Shown piece by piece: positions 11,413 through 23,776 of a DNA stretch of 64,000 nt (positions are counted from its first letter, which is position 1; every line of letters begins with the position of its first letter). Where the stretch lies: contig NC_081555.1 in NCBI RefSeq assembly GCF_963082655.1, forward strand, positions 185,525,424 to 185,589,423, read 5' to 3'. The position numbers and the translations under genes were made by a program. The notes under the pieces are model-generated. The model was not told the origin of the DNA and did no database searches. It saw nothing but the letters and a program-made list of their open reading frames with translations. The DNA is from Stomoxys calcitrans. Its lineage: Eukaryota; Arthropoda; Insecta; Diptera; Muscidae.

Positions 11413-11925
11413 ACCAGGACAATGGACTCCAAACAATTGAGGCCCAGTTTTAAAGTAAAAGACCCCAAATTTGGTGTGTCTTTTCATTATGAAAAATGAC
11501 CCCAAAAGAAATGAACCCCAAAATATGCAAATGCAACTCAAAAATAAATGCAATTTAAACCCCAATATAAAATAGACCACAAAGTGTGCATAATCAACCC
11601 ACACTTTGTATATTTGGGGTGTAATTAAAGAAAATAATTTAGGGTGTAATTTCATACATGATTTTAAGCAAAATTCGAAGATGAAAAATTCGACTAGAAC
11701 TGTGAACTAGAAAATATACCCAAAATAAAAACATTTGTGCCCAATTATGGTGAAATTAGACTCCAAAGTAAAACAAGTAAAAATATGACCGATGTCAGAG
11801 ATGATTTCAATTTTTAAAACAAAATTTAGGTAACAAGTTGTCTTTTGCACATTTACGATTTTTTTTAGCCCACTTTCAACTATTGATTGCAGTTTTTCAT
11901 CGAAACAAATTTTTGTCCATTCTAT
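11413..11925. other. Unclassified stretch with GACCCCAAA-type motifs
   Basis: GACCCCAAATTTGGTGTG (11461), GACCCCAAAAG, AACCCCAAAATATGC (11514), AACCCCAATATAAAATAGAC (11559), CACAAAGTGTGC and complements suggest an unnamed repeat; the 82-codon minus frame is a product of it. Confidence 0.4.
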
Positions 11926-11929
11926 TAAG

Positions 11930-12148
11930 GAACAGGGGCAAACTTCTCACTCAATGATAACGGACCTCCTTTTTAAAGCCTAGTTCGAACGGCGTGCCGC
12001 TGAAGTTTTTATATGGAAAAGTACCACACAAATGTTGCCAGCATTAGGAGGGGATAACCACCGCTAAAATTTTTTTCTGATGTTCTCGCCAGGACTCGAA
12101 CACAGGGTTTCCGCCTGACATGGTAACCTCTGCGCTACAGTGGCCTCC
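11930..12148 (-). mobile_element. tRNA-derived SINE copy
   Basis: Same family as 8475-8775. The head (TGGAGGCCACTGTAGCGCAG on the minus strand) and A box are clear; the B-box region reads GTGTTCGAGTCC. The middle has lost about 25 bases around the CGCATTGCGG mark. The tail TTTGCCCCTGTTCC at 11930-11945 is present. Confidence 0.75.
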
Positions 12149-12269
12149 ATATACTGTTTACTTTCTTCAGTTTTGTTAAAATTTTAAGCAGATTTGCTGT
12201 TCTTTTTCTTTCTTTATTAAAAATTTTCACTTAGTCTACGAATATGTATAAAAATTTGGTCTGGGGGAC

Positions 12270-14410
12270 TGCCCCGCCCCCCTGAAAAAACCAAAAAAAA
12301 AGCCGATCGATACAATATGGGACTCTTATGAATGGTTTTTAAGAATAGAGTACGTATTTTATATCGATTGAGATACCATTTTGCCGTTTTTAAAAAAGTT
12401 GAAAATTGAGTTTTGAGGCGCTATATCGCCCATAGTGATGCTGACGACATTTGTGAGCTACTACGCCATGTAAAAATTTTGTCCCCAAAGAGGTGTTTCA
12501 TTGAAAAGTGAGAACTTTGCTTCTGTTCCTTAATTTAATCTTCATGGACAAATTCCAAAGGAATTGCAAAGAAAATTCAAGGAAATTAAAAAAACAAAAA
12601 CAATTTTTATGGCAAATTCATTGATTCAAAAAGCGAAATATTTTTTGAGGGGCTACTAAAAATTTTTTTAAAGTAAGGTCAAAATATAATGGGCCGATTA
12701 CCTAACATAGATCTCATTTAAACCGATCACCCGATTGGATTATTGAACCTCTATAGGGCGCGCTTATTATCTGATATGGGGGGCCACCCCACCCCCAAAA
12801 ACCTACCAAATAAATGGGACTCAAATGAAAGGTAATTAAGATTAGTAAATGTATCTGATATCCAATCGTCGGACCAGGTGTTTGAAGGGCCACCTAAACC
12901 CCCAAAATCAGACATATTTACCAACCATGGCAATATGGGACTCAAATGAAAGGTATTTGCTAGTAGAGTACGAATCTGGTAATCAAATGGGGGACCAAGC
13001 TCCTGGGGGTCCACCCCTTCCCCAAAAACATCCCCCAAAAAGAACAAATTTACGACGATAGCAATATGGGGCTCAAATGAAATGGCTTTGGGAGTAAAGC
13101 ACGAATCTGATATCAATATTCGGGAAAACTGTCTATGGGACCACCCCACCGCCATAATACCACCCAACAGGGAAGTATTTGCTGACCATTGCAATATGGG
13201 GCTCAAATAAGACGTATTCGAGTAGAACACGAATCTGATATATATTTTCAGGGCCAAGTCACTGAATGGCCACCCCAAACCGGTCAGTTTCGCCGACTAT
13301 GGAATATAGGGTCAAAATTAATGGTATTTGGGAGTAGAACACTAATCAGATATCAACATTCGATACCAACTATCTAGGAGAGGTCCCACCTCAATAACAA
13401 CCCTCAAATAGGACGTATTTGCTCACCGATACAATTTGGGTCTTCAAGACAGTGAGGCTCGATATTGTTATTGTTGTTGCTGACTTTTGCAATAAGGGGT
13501 TTAAATGAAAAGTACTTGAGATTAGAATACGAATTCGATATCCAATTTCGAGGCCAATGGCAATATGGGGTTCATATGAAAGGTACTTGAGATATATGAG
13601 GAGAGAGCGGTGCTGATATATTTTCAGAGCTAAGTGTGTGGGGGACCACCCCACTCCCTAAAACACCCCTAAATCGGCCATATTTACCGGCCATGTCAAT
13701 GTGGGTCTCGAATGAAAGGTATTGGAGAAAAGAGAACCCACTTTTGGGACCAACTTTCTGTGGAGGAAGTCCTTGCCTAAAATACCCAACAAACGCCATT
13801 ATTTACTGACCATCGCAATATGGGGCTCAAATAGAAGTATTTGGAGGTGGAATACAAATCTGATATCCAAATGTGGGACCATGTGTTTGGGGCACCGCCC
13901 CTTCCCAAAAAAAACCCAAAAGAGTTAAAATTCACCCACAATGCCAATATGTGGCTCAAAGGAAAGGTATTTGAGATTAGAAAACGAATTTGATAGCCAT
14001 TTTTGGGCCAAGTGTTTGGGGGACGCCTAAAACTCTCCTTAAAGCAATGGCAATATGGGGTTAAATCAATCGCATTTGAGAGAATAGCACTGGGGGACCA
14101 CCTCATCCGCGGAAACACCCCTAATTTTGACATCATGAGAATATCGGGCTGAAATAAAGTATTTTAAGAATGGAGTACATCTAAGATCCAAACTTAAACG
14201 ACATTAAAACCTCCGAGCGAATTCGTAGTACAATGAAGATCATATGGGATACAGATAAAGGCACTTATATTGTTATACTGTTAGTCAAGCGATATGCATA
14301 TACAATTTTCGTAGCATGTTATTTCACTAAAAGAAAATAAATATTCAAAGAATAATTTTGTTCTATATAAAGTAAAAGAAGCCGCAGCGGAACGGACCCG
14401 GTTCAGCTAG
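12270..14410 (+). mobile_element. Helitron-like non-autonomous element with tandem-repeat body
   Basis: About a dozen imperfect units of 110-135 bp, each with a CAATATGGGGCTCAAATGAA-like start, GTATTTGG, GAATCTGATATCCA, a GGGGGACCACCCC core and ACCCCCAAATAG (unit starts near 12931, 13063, 13190, 13561, 13697, 13816, 13943, 14050). The right end reads GCAGCGGAACGGACCCGG then TTCAGCTAG (14393-14410) followed by T. CTRR before T is the 3' end rule of Helitrons; the Helitron call is inferred. The left end is not defined. A SINE piece at 12.41 kb lies inside. Frames across it come from the repeats and are not genes. Confidence 0.55.
12413..12552 (+). mobile_element. SINE body fragment
   Basis: Carries GTGATGCTGACGACATTTGTGAG, GCCATGTAAAAATT, CCCCAAAGAGGTGT and the tail CTGTTCCTTAATTTAAT; the tRNA-like head is missing. 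It lies in the 12.3-14.4 kb tandem-repeat element. Confidence 0.6.
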
Positions 14411-14569
14411 TCAGACCACAAAAGAAGATTTGGCAGCCCGAACAATATTTCGAAATACCGAGGTGACCAACTTTAGGGACTTGCCAAAAGACGCCCGAAC
14501 AACCTAAGGCCTTGAAATTTTGCACACGATCTCGTTAACAAAGATATCTCACACGGCATATTTTTACTA

Positions 14570-15240
14570 GTTTTTTTTCGATTTTCACCCACTGTTCGTC
14601 CTCCAATTGGGCCATATCTAGATATAGCTGTCATACAAACCGATCTGCCAATTTAGGGTCTTAAGCCCATAAAATCAGGATTTATTACACGATTTCGTTG
14701 AGTTTGGAACAGAAAGCTGAACACGGTTCACCGTTGTTTGAGCCTAAAATTTGAAACAGTGAGTTGTATTAAAGCTTACAACATCCGACCGAAATATGGT
14801 TCAGATCGGACTATATTTAGACTTAGAAAAGCTGTTATTGTAGACCAACTTGCTGATTACGGGCCTCAAACCCATAAAAGCCGCATTTATTGTCCGATTT
14901 CTGAAATTGAATTGACTCTGAAATTTGAAATAGTGAGTTGTTTTAAGCCTCCCATCATCCGAGCAAAATATTATCCAGATCGGACCATATATCGATATCT
15001 ATGTTCTTCCAATTTTGGGTTTTAATCGCGTGAAAGGCAGATTTATTGGCCGTTTTCGCTGAAACTGTGGCTTGCATAAGAGTTCTTGGTACTTGAATAA
15101 AAAATAATATAGACCAGCCCATATTTGGATATAACTATGGATATAATAGTGGCGTTGTAATAGAATTTGATAATGAATGCATGGTGATGGGTATTCTGAG
15201 TTCGGTACGGCCGAACTCAATATTTTTTTACTTGTTTTTG
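14570..15240 (-). mobile_element. Family A-type element, minus strand
   Basis: The body has four units (CATATCTAGATATAGCTGTC at 14613 and later). It ends at 15198-15218 with GAGTTCGG-TACGG-CCGAACTC, a perfect 8-bp palindrome in the place of TTCGGCC-G-GGCCGAA, then TTTTTTTACTTGTTTTT. A second minus-strand end (GGCCCCGCAGAACTTAACGC ... GACTTGTTGT) follows at 15245-15305. Confidence 0.65.
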
Positions 15241-15305
15241 TTGGATTCATGGTGGAGAATATATCATATTCGGCCCCGCAGAACTTAACGCGCTTTGACT
15301 TGTTG

Positions 15306-17200
15306 TAAAAGAATCGGAACTCTTATTCAATTGGGACCGTTCGGTAATTTTCAATTGAAAATTCAATTAGAAATCTTAAACATTTTTAATCGATTTTTTA
15401 GTTGATTATTCAGATATATTTACTTATACATACTTCCTTTTTTCATTTCGTTTTGTATTCTTGGACATTCTATTTTTGTATCTGATTTATTTTAATATTT
15501 ATTTGACAATTCAAAACTGCAAAACTAAACAAACAAAAAGAAAATCACTTGGGTGTTTCAACATAAAACGCTGCAATTTCCATCTACAATATGTTTGGGA
15601 TCTCGAATCCTCCAAAGTGGTGGGGCAACTTCATAGCCACATCCATTCTCTGGCAATTACGTAGAGCACAGAAACAACATGAGATATGCTATTGTATTTC
15701 AGATAACAGCAGATCCATGACAAGCCAGAAAGCAAACAGCAAATATATATTCGATGGTCACATGCCCAATAGGATCATGATTAATTGCCTTCATAAAAAT
15801 TGGTTTCGAGCTCATGTGGCAATGTAATGTTGCAACATGAATTCAGAGTGTAGTGGTGTTACATGTGTTGCAGCTACATTTAGCCTCATATTTCCGTTCG
15901 AAGTTGCTACTTTTCAATTTTAAAATTAACATTACACACATACATACATATGTATATAGTAGAATGGTACATATGTATGTATACGGTTATACATATGGAC
16001 ACACATATGCGTGTACTAGACCGTTCAGACGTTATAACATTTAGGAATTTTTTATCATACGTGTATGTGGGTATCATTCCGTTTGTAACAATTTAAAATG
16101 CCACCTAGATAAGTCCAGAAAAAGATATAGTCTGCATATAAACCGATCCCTCGATTTTATTTCTTCCCTCCTAGAAGTGCGAAAGAAAGTCCCTTTATGC
16201 CAAGTTAGTTCATCAAATGAATTTTGTATGTCCTTCACGTTTAGGGTTGACTTATTTGATAGATTTTAAGAGTTTGTTTTTTATGTGATGTTAGAGTTGC
16301 ATTGTTTTCCAAGCAGTTATCAACATTTTGAATTTGAATGTCGAAATAATAGCAACAAGCATCGTTATTAGGCTTCGGTAATTTCGAAACGGAGGGAAAT
16401 TCTAAGGTCGCTTGTTGCTCATCAGAACCCTGAAGAGTGAAAGTGAAATCTAATTTTTGACCACACCACTCTAATGTACAGAAACACAATTTACACATTG
16501 ATCAAACCAATTCACTCAAACGCGATTGTGTGCGAACGAAAACGCAATGCACCACACTACCATCAGACGTCGAAAACTCTGCTCACTCCCCGCTCGACGT
16601 ACCAGAACCCTTTGGTTGGGTGACTGCATAACCTCTGGCAGGCTAGCTCTCTAAAACTAAATCCAGGAGTTGGTGTTGGTGCTGGCTTGCTTGTTGGCTG
16701 CCTCCAATACGGATTGGGTTTTTTGCCTTCTTTTGTCGACTGTTTCTGTTTCAATGAAATTTAATAGAACATGTTAAATTTGACAAGCTAACAGATGCAT
16801 GTGAAGTTTAACACAAAAATATTGTTACAATAACAAATTCCAAAGAGGAAAACAACAACAACAGCAACGGCAAAAACGACCAAACATTACAACAACAGCA
16901 TGAGGAAAGGATTAACCCTCCTGCTATCGTTTTTTCTCTCGACAGCTGGCAAAAGCGGGAGCGCAATCCTTGAAATGAAATTTTTGTTAACGACGGAGAG
17001 TGTGGAGCGGGGGGAAGGATGTTAAATGAGAAATCAACTCAAGTGAAACAGACAAAATTTAATTTTCAAAACAATGATTTTTTTGTGTTAACCAGAAGTC
17101 AGTGTAAAACCGAACCACTGATTGTACAAATATTTATACATACGTCCCTGTGTTGATATGTATGTTGCATGGAAGTTTTGCTACACACATACATGTATGG
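15306..17200. other. Unique-looking sequence, no supported gene
   Basis: ATACATATG-rich microsatellite-like sequence at 15935-16010, a family A-like fragment at 16125-16200 and CAACAACAAC runs at 16850-16905. The doubtful frame at 16241-16498 lies here. Confidence 0.5.
16241..16498 (-). CDS. Hypothetical 85-codon frame, doubtful
   Basis: Not recognised. It is one of very few frames of this size outside known repeats. It begins MCKLCFCTLEWC (a Cys-x2-Cys pair near the start), has no membrane segment or signal peptide, and ends without any family motif. There is no splice or promoter evidence that I can support. It may be chance in a 1.8-kb unique stretch, or a piece of an exon. Confidence 0.12.
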   Translation of the reverse strand: MCKLCFCTLEWCGQKLDFTFTLQGSDEQQATLEFPSVSKLPKPNNDACCYYFDIQIQNVDNCLENNATLTSHKKQTLKIYQISQP

Positions 17201-17289
17201 ATGTACACTCAAAAAAAGTGGCCCAATGATAGAGTAAACTACTTTCGAATAAAGGTGAACTTCATATAGCACTACAGACAGTTTCATTC

Positions 17290-17462
17290 GTTTCGCTTCT
17301 CCCCAAAGAGGTGTCGCTTTGCGGCATGCCGTTCGGATTCGGCGATAAAAAGGAGGCCTGTTATCAATGAACTTAAATTGAATCGGACATCACTTATTGA
17401 TTTGAGAGAAGTTTGCCCCAGTTCCTTAATGGAATGTTCATGGGCAAACTTTAATTGCATTC
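17290..17462 (+). mobile_element. SINE 3' body fragment
   Basis: Starts at CTTCTCCCCAAAGAGGTGTC and runs through GCGGCATGCCGTTCGGATTC, TATAAAAAGGAGG and the family tail GCCCCAGTTCCTTAATGGAA. The head and first half are absent. Confidence 0.7.
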
Positions 17463-17839
17463 GGCGCATATGATGAACATTGGTGAAAGATATTTAGAAC
17501 TGAAATCAGCACAATTGATGGAATAAAATATTCGAAATATTTACTGTATGATAATACATCTGAACAAAATGTTGACAAAATATTGGCTTCCATTCCGGTC
17601 TGTTTTAACCAATGCGCGTTGTAATTTAATTGTAGATTTATTCTAATATTAAACCTTTGTTTTATTTTATTAATATATTTCAAATTACATGTAAGTAATA
17701 TAGTTTTCATATATATTAACTATTAGCCGAACCGGGCCCGCTCCGCTGCGCCTTCTTTAACTCTTTAATATCTTTTTATGGTTGGGGCACTTTGCCCTGA
17801 ATGTTTTTATCAAATTCGTGCCACTGTAGTCTATGTCCC

Positions 17840-18085
17840 CCTATAACGCTGAACGCATGCGTTCAAATCCTGGCGATAACATCGGACAAAATTTAAAGCT
17901 GTGGTGATCCCCCCCTAATGCTGGCGGCATTTGCTATTCATGGTCATGTAAAAAATTCTCCCCAAAGAGATGTCGCACTGCGGCACGCCATTCGGACTCG
18001 GCTATAAAAAAAGTCCCTTGTCATTGAGTTTAAACTTGAATCGGAAAGCTTTCATTGATGTGTGAGAAGTGTGCCCATTTCTCGG
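17840..18085 (+). mobile_element. SINE copy lacking the A-box end
   Basis: Starts near AACGCTGAACGCATG with B box GTTCAAATCC and contains the full body (ATGCTGGCGGCATTTG, CATGTAAAAAATTCTC, CGCACTGCGGCACG, CTATAAAAAAAGTCCC, CATTGATGTGTGAGAAG). It is inserted in the 17.7-20.06 kb element. Confidence 0.7.
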
Positions 18086-18659
18086 TTACTGGATAAATTT
18101 TTAATCCACTCTAAATACCTCTCTTTTGAGTCTTATCGTATTGGAAATATTTCCGGTTTAGAGAGACACTTGGTCCTTAATGTAAATATACGCTTTGAGC
18201 TCTACTTCAAAATAGATTTTATACGAGCCCCATAATGGCGTGATCGGTAAATAAATTCTGTTTGAGGATAGGATGGACCCCAGGGACTTTGTTCCGAAAA
18301 TGAGTATCAATTTCCAGAAAATCAATCAATTTAAACATCAAGTAGCTTTTATATAATAGGGAGGTGTTTTCAGGTGGATATCAATTTTTTTTTTGTTTTT
18401 CTCTCACACACCTTTCGTTTGAGCTCTATACTGTCGTAATTGGTCTATATACCTATTTGGGCGGGCCCCCGAGACACCCGACCCCAACAATAGAAACCAT
18501 GTTTTGTTTTGACTGTGAGAGTGCGAAAAAAAATTTCGAACGAGTCGCATTCCAATCTCCGAGATCTGGTGGTTTTGAAAATTAGGGTAATTGTAATTTG
18601 AAAATCAGGGTAATCGACTCAAATATGGATATCAAATTTTTGCTGCAATCCCAAATCTA

Positions 18660-18894
18660 TTGGGTTGCCCAAAAAGTAATTGCGGATTTTTTAAAAAAAA
18701 GTTAATGCATTTTTAATAAAACTTAGAATGAACTTTAATCAAATATACTTTTTTTACACTTTTTTTCTAAAGCAAGCTAAAAGTAACAGCTGATAACTGA
18801 CAGAAGAAAGAATGCAATTACAGAGTCACAAGCTGTGAAAAAATTCGTCAACGCCGACTATATGAAAAATCCGCAATTACTTTTTGGGCAACCC
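18660..18894. mobile_element. Mariner-type MITE, about 235 bp
   Basis: Terminal inverted repeats of about 29 bp (GGGTTGCCCAAAAAGTAATT at 18662 and its complement ending at 18894), flanked by TA on each side (18658-18659 and 18895-18896). The left end has two extra bases (TT) that the right end lacks. No transposase. It lies in the 17.7-20.06 kb element. Confidence 0.8.
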
Positions 18895-20060
18895 TATTTA
18901 ATGTGAGCCCCATATTGCTATGGTCAGTAAATATGAAATGTTTGGAGGGTGTTTCGGGGCTGGGGCGGTCACCGGCACTTTACTCTGATCAAATTCGTTC
19001 TTTACTTCCAAATACCGTTGATTTGAGCTCCATATTGCCATAATCGGAAATGATGTTCAGTTTAGGGGCCGCTTTATTAATTTTTACTAAATTAATTTTC
19101 TACTCTCAAATACCTTTCATTTGAGTCCCATATTGTCATAATGGGTCAATCAACCTATTTGACTTATTTTTGGAAAGAAAAGCGCCACATAGACTTGAAC
19201 ACAAATTTAAATGTCCTACCAAATTCCTTTCATTTAAGTCTCATATAGACATGTTCGGCTAATATGCCTATTTGGGGGTACTTGCGGGTGGGGCGACCTC
19301 CCATTACTTGGATCTAATTTGTTATGCCATATTTGTTATATACTGTCGACTACTTTTCATTTGAGGCCCATATTGACATGAACGTCGAATATATCCGTTT
19401 AGAGCAGGTTTTGGGTTGGGGAGGCCCACTGGGTACTAGGGCCCAAATTTTAATACGATATTCGTTTTCTAGTTCCCAATACCTTTCATTTGAAACCCAT
19501 ATTGTGCCTATCGATCCACTTTTGGTTTTGGATGGCGTTGTTGGGGTAATGGGGGAGGGACCGCCACCATCCGATATCTACAAATTATATAGCCTATGTT
19601 TCCTTCCAGACAAACTTACACAATCTGTGAAAATTTTAAGAAAATCGGTTCAGCCGTTTTTGCTTCTACGGAACAAACAAAAACAGAAAACCGAGTCCCA
19701 TATAGTCATCGTGGGTCATATGCCCATTTAAGGCGTTTTTGGAGGGATACGATCTGATTTTGTATGCCGGATTCGTAATCTACTCCCGACACCTTTCATT
19801 TGAGGCCCACAATGACATGAATGCCCAATATGTCTGTTTGGGGGAATGTTACGGTTGGTGCGGCCCGATTAGTACTTAGACCCGAATTTTAATACCACAT
19901 TCGTATTCCATTTTCCAATACCTTTCATTTGATACCCATATAGTCCCGGTCCACTCGGTCCACTTTTGATTTTGGGTGGTGTTTTTGGGTAAAGGGGAGG
20001 GTCCGCCCCTTCCGAAATCAACAAACTATGAAGCCTATTTCTCCTTCCTGCAGCATATTA

Positions 20061-23000
20061 TACTTCTTCCTGTAATTATATTCTGAGACGAGAATGGAAA
20101 AAATTGTTTGAAAAGAAAGAAGAGATAGATGTCGTGACTTTGATCATTTTACAATATTTAATATTTTTGAACATATTTTTTCTTGCTACGGTCCACGACT
20201 TTTCCTTGTAAATGCGAACATCAGACTGAGCGTTGTAATACTGTTTGAGCGACACGAGAATGGTTTTCATGGTTTTCCACTGTTACTGTTCCATGCTCTG
20301 AATGGTTTATGACCCAGCGCATGGTGCCTAACTACACAGCCCAGGTAAATAGAGGTAAATCTAAAAGGCTGGTTTTTCTTTTTAAATAAGAATACGACTG
20401 ACAGACAATGTGTTAAAAGAAGCACCTTCATATTTGCATTTAGGCTAGGCTTGGTATAGCAAAGAAGTTAATGGATTTAATCATCTCTGTTACAAAACTT
20501 GGCAACCTAAGTATATTTTAAACAAAATGTTAGTTAAAACTTGCAATTGAATTAAATTTATTCAATAATACTTAAATTTGTGAAACTCGTAAACAATTTT
20601 GAACGAATATTTATTCAAATTGAAGAGTATAGGTTTGTGGCAAGCGTTGAACTCAACATAACAACATGTTTATATCGGATAAATAAAAGCGTTGTTTGCT
20701 ATTGGCATATTTAACTTGATGAGAAGAAACTTGGTTAAGTAAAATGACTTCCTAAACCCAAGTTTATGAACTATTTGCCACTAATTACAGATGAGTAAAA
20801 CTTACTAAAAATTTTCCTTGTTTAATTCAAAATTTAACCATATTTGATTAACATTTGCTAACTACAATAATTTGCAAAAAGTGTTTAAGTGTTTTACTTT
20901 ATTTTATGCGCACCATTTTTTTGAGTGTACATTACAAACCCATACGTACCTTTACGCTATGGTACACAGATGGGAACATGTGAGAAATGGGTTGAACCTG
21001 TGGATCATTAGGGAGGTTTTATGCTCTGGAAGAATGAAGGATCCCATTCTTCTTATCGGATTTTATTAATTTTTAGATGTGTTGGCTTGCTTCTACTTCC
21101 ACGTCAAGTGTTGATTGAATAGGTCTTCTGCAAGCTGTTTTCCTGAATAAGCCCGCATCTTGTCCGATTTTACTAACATTCTTCATTTTTACTTATATTA
21201 AGACTGGCAACAGTGATGTCTAGCATGATCGAAATCGCTTCATCGCCTGAAAGGTAAATACTACTTTTCATTTGTGGTTTTCAACTTTCATATATTCCAA
21301 GCTACACGTCCGGAAAATTTTTGCAGAAGCAATTTGTGATGGTTAATGATGTACTAGAATAGTTAAATGTTATGGTAATCTTAAACATTAAAATTTGGTG
21401 CAACGATAGAACCCATTTAGAGATACGTAATTCAGGGACAAAGCTGGTTATTTGAAAGGGGTTAAGCACGTAATCATGAAGTTCGAAGGCATCATAGCTG
21501 TCGTACACGTCATATGGACTCGACTATAAAAAGGCGTCCCTTATTAAAATCAAGAACTTGAAGTTCTTTGCACATTTCCGCATTTGCGTTTGCTGGATTT
21601 GAACTATCCATCTTCCTAATTCAGTAATATATGTGAATTTTGAGCACTTCAAATTCAGATTTATAGACTCTGATCTAAATTGCAGGAGGAGTCAGATTTG
21701 GGAAATATGACAATGTATACATCATTGGACCATAAAGGTCCTAAAGGGCTAATTTACGATAACAATTAAAAAATGCATGCATCGCTTAAGAATAAAGCAA
21801 TTTTTGGATTCAACAAATAATCTCGGGAGATCGGTATAGGTGTAGGAAGACTTCTGGGTAGGGACAAAACTTATGGAGATCGGTCTATTTTGGTCTTCGT
21901 TTTTGGTAGCGATTGTCAGTCGTTTTAACTTGGTGTCATTATTAGGAACTGCTTGTAAATTTTGGTTTTTCTTTTTTGATCAATTCTACTTACGATTGGA
22001 AATTTTTATTCGCCGTAAGGCGGTCTAATAGCCAAACATTAAAGTGGACAACACCTATACATGTACAAGGCATAACAAAGACGAGCATTGAATTGGACAA
22101 ACTGATGTGATGTGCCGCACAAAATTCCCATTCATTCATCCGTTCATTTGGTGCTCCAACCATCCGAGCAACCAACCATACAGTTCCCTTTATGCCAATG
22201 CCAATGGCAAAGGCAAAGGCAACCAATACAGAAAAACCAGTAAGTTATGCTGTAAGCATCAATTTCAAAAGGATTTTGGATTTTGTTTTAATTTATCAGA
22301 AAAGAGGTGCTCATCCTCAAGCGCCCAATCGTCAGCCGTCCCCATCCATGCGATGAAACAATCAAATGAAACTTACATATTTCAACATTTAAAATACACA
22401 AGATTTGCTCGTCCTTTTTGCAGGGACTGACCTCTGCAGTGTAAGCCAAGGTGCTCACACACACTCACGCCCAACATCCATGGGAAACCTTTTTGTTGTT
22501 AACACGAAATGCTCCACTGCGTGTGTTTTCGCTCCATCTGGGAAGTAGTCAGGGCGTTATCAATATTTAAACAGTTGGAAGATACTTTAAAAGGCAACCA
22601 AAAGTTTTTCATTTTCTTCTGAGCTTTGGGGCATTTCAGTCGAAATCACTGAACCTGATGAAATATACTTTCAAAAAGATGTAAGAAAAACAGAAAAAAC
22701 AATGCCAAGTTCACTCGGATTGCAAATGATTTGTTCTGATGGAAACAAGAAGAAACGGACTCAATGGTTGGTTCTTTCATCCTAACGGAATATTTTAATT
22801 CCGTGTTTCCAATATTAACAAATAATGATGATTTACTTGAAAATGTAATATCCATATCCAAGTACGAGTATAAGTTAGAAACGCCATCTACTGGTGCGAC
22901 TGATTCATTATGCAAAATTTAAAAGCAAACGTGTATTAAGTTTGACCAACCCTAGCTTCTCTTTTAATTAGAAACATATTAACCATATCCAAAATATGAA

Positions 23001-23088
23001 ACTTATGGGGTTCTGGAAACCAGAAAGAGTGACTGCTCACAGCAGTTATATATACACGGAATGGTGGGAAATTGGGTGAACAGACCTA
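20061..23088. other. Mostly unclassified sequence, no gene
   Basis: A possible DNA-element end CCATTTTTTTGAGTGTACA at 20912-20930, complementary to TGTACACTCAAAAAAAGTGG at 17202-17221. Sequence from 21.9 to 22.95 kb looks unique. Frames at 22107-22430 and 22646-22915 show no domain. Confidence 0.45.
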
Positions 23089-23775
23089 AAACAAGTAAAA
23101 AGGCGTTAAGTTCAGCCGGGCCGAACTTTAAATACCCCCACCTCGGGTATATATGTAAACCACCTTTCGTCAATGTCGCTGTCCCAAATTTCGACGTTAT
23201 CGGACAATAAATGCCCCTTTTATAGGCTCAAAACCTTAAATCTAGATATCGGTCTATATGGCAGCTATATCCAAATCTGGACCGATCTGTGCCATATTGC
23301 AGAAGTATATCAAGGGACTTAACGTTACTCACTGTCCCAAATTTCGGCGTCATCGGATAATAAATTCTCCTTTTATGGGCCCAAAACTTTAAATCGAGAG
23401 ATCGGTCTATATGGCAGCTATATCCAAATCTGGACCGATCTGGGCCAAATTGAAGAAGGGTGTCGGAGAGCCTAACACAACTCACTGTTCCAAATCTCAG
23501 CAAATTCGGATTATAAATGCGGCTTTTATGGGCCTAAGACCCTAAATCGGCGAATCGGTCTATATGGGGGCTAAATCAAAATTTAGCGCAATCATTTTCT
23601 TTAACTCTCGACATTGCTGGTGAATTTCATAGAAATCGGTTAAGATTTAGATATAGCTCTCATATACATAAAATAGTTCCGTGATTGACTGACTGACGGA
23701 TCAACGCCCAGCCAAAACGGCTAAAGCTAGAATCATGAAACTTGGCACAAATGTGGGTCTTGGGTCGTATGGGTC
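23089..23775 (+). mobile_element. Family A-type element, plus strand
   Basis: Starts AAACAAGTAAAAAGGCGTTA with palindrome TTCAGCC-G-GGCCGAA (one mismatch, 23111-23125) and body units TCGGTCTATATGGCAGCTAT at 23251 and 23402 (151 bp apart). The right half joins a different repeat (GACGGATCAACGCCCAGCC at 23694). The 91-codon minus frame is repeat sequence. Confidence 0.65.
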
Positions 23776-23776
23776 G

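Larger units (their letters stand above)
17723..20060 (-). mobile_element. Second copy of the Helitron-like tandem-repeat element
   Basis: Same units as 12.27-14.41 kb in the opposite direction (plus-strand mark CCTTTCATTTGAGTCCCATA near 19105, 19350, 19490, 19790 and 19920). The end at 17723, read on the minus strand, is GCAGCGGAGCGGGCCCGG, TTCGGCTAA, then T, a second CTRR-T end of slightly different sequence. It holds a SINE (17.84-18.09 kb), a mariner MITE (18.66-18.89 kb) and a short AAAATCGGTTCAGCCGTTTT piece at 19630-19660. Confidence 0.55.

Noticed and set aside
12751..13278. A 175-codon minus-strand frame and several neighbours up to 14136
   Set aside because: They run through the 110-135-bp tandem units, repeat the same peptide with changes, and occur in several frames; they are repeat products.
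18364..18585. A 73-codon frame with an apparent hydrophobic start (membrane or signal peptide)
   Set aside because: It lies in the tandem units of the Helitron-like copy; the hydrophobic part comes from a T-rich run.
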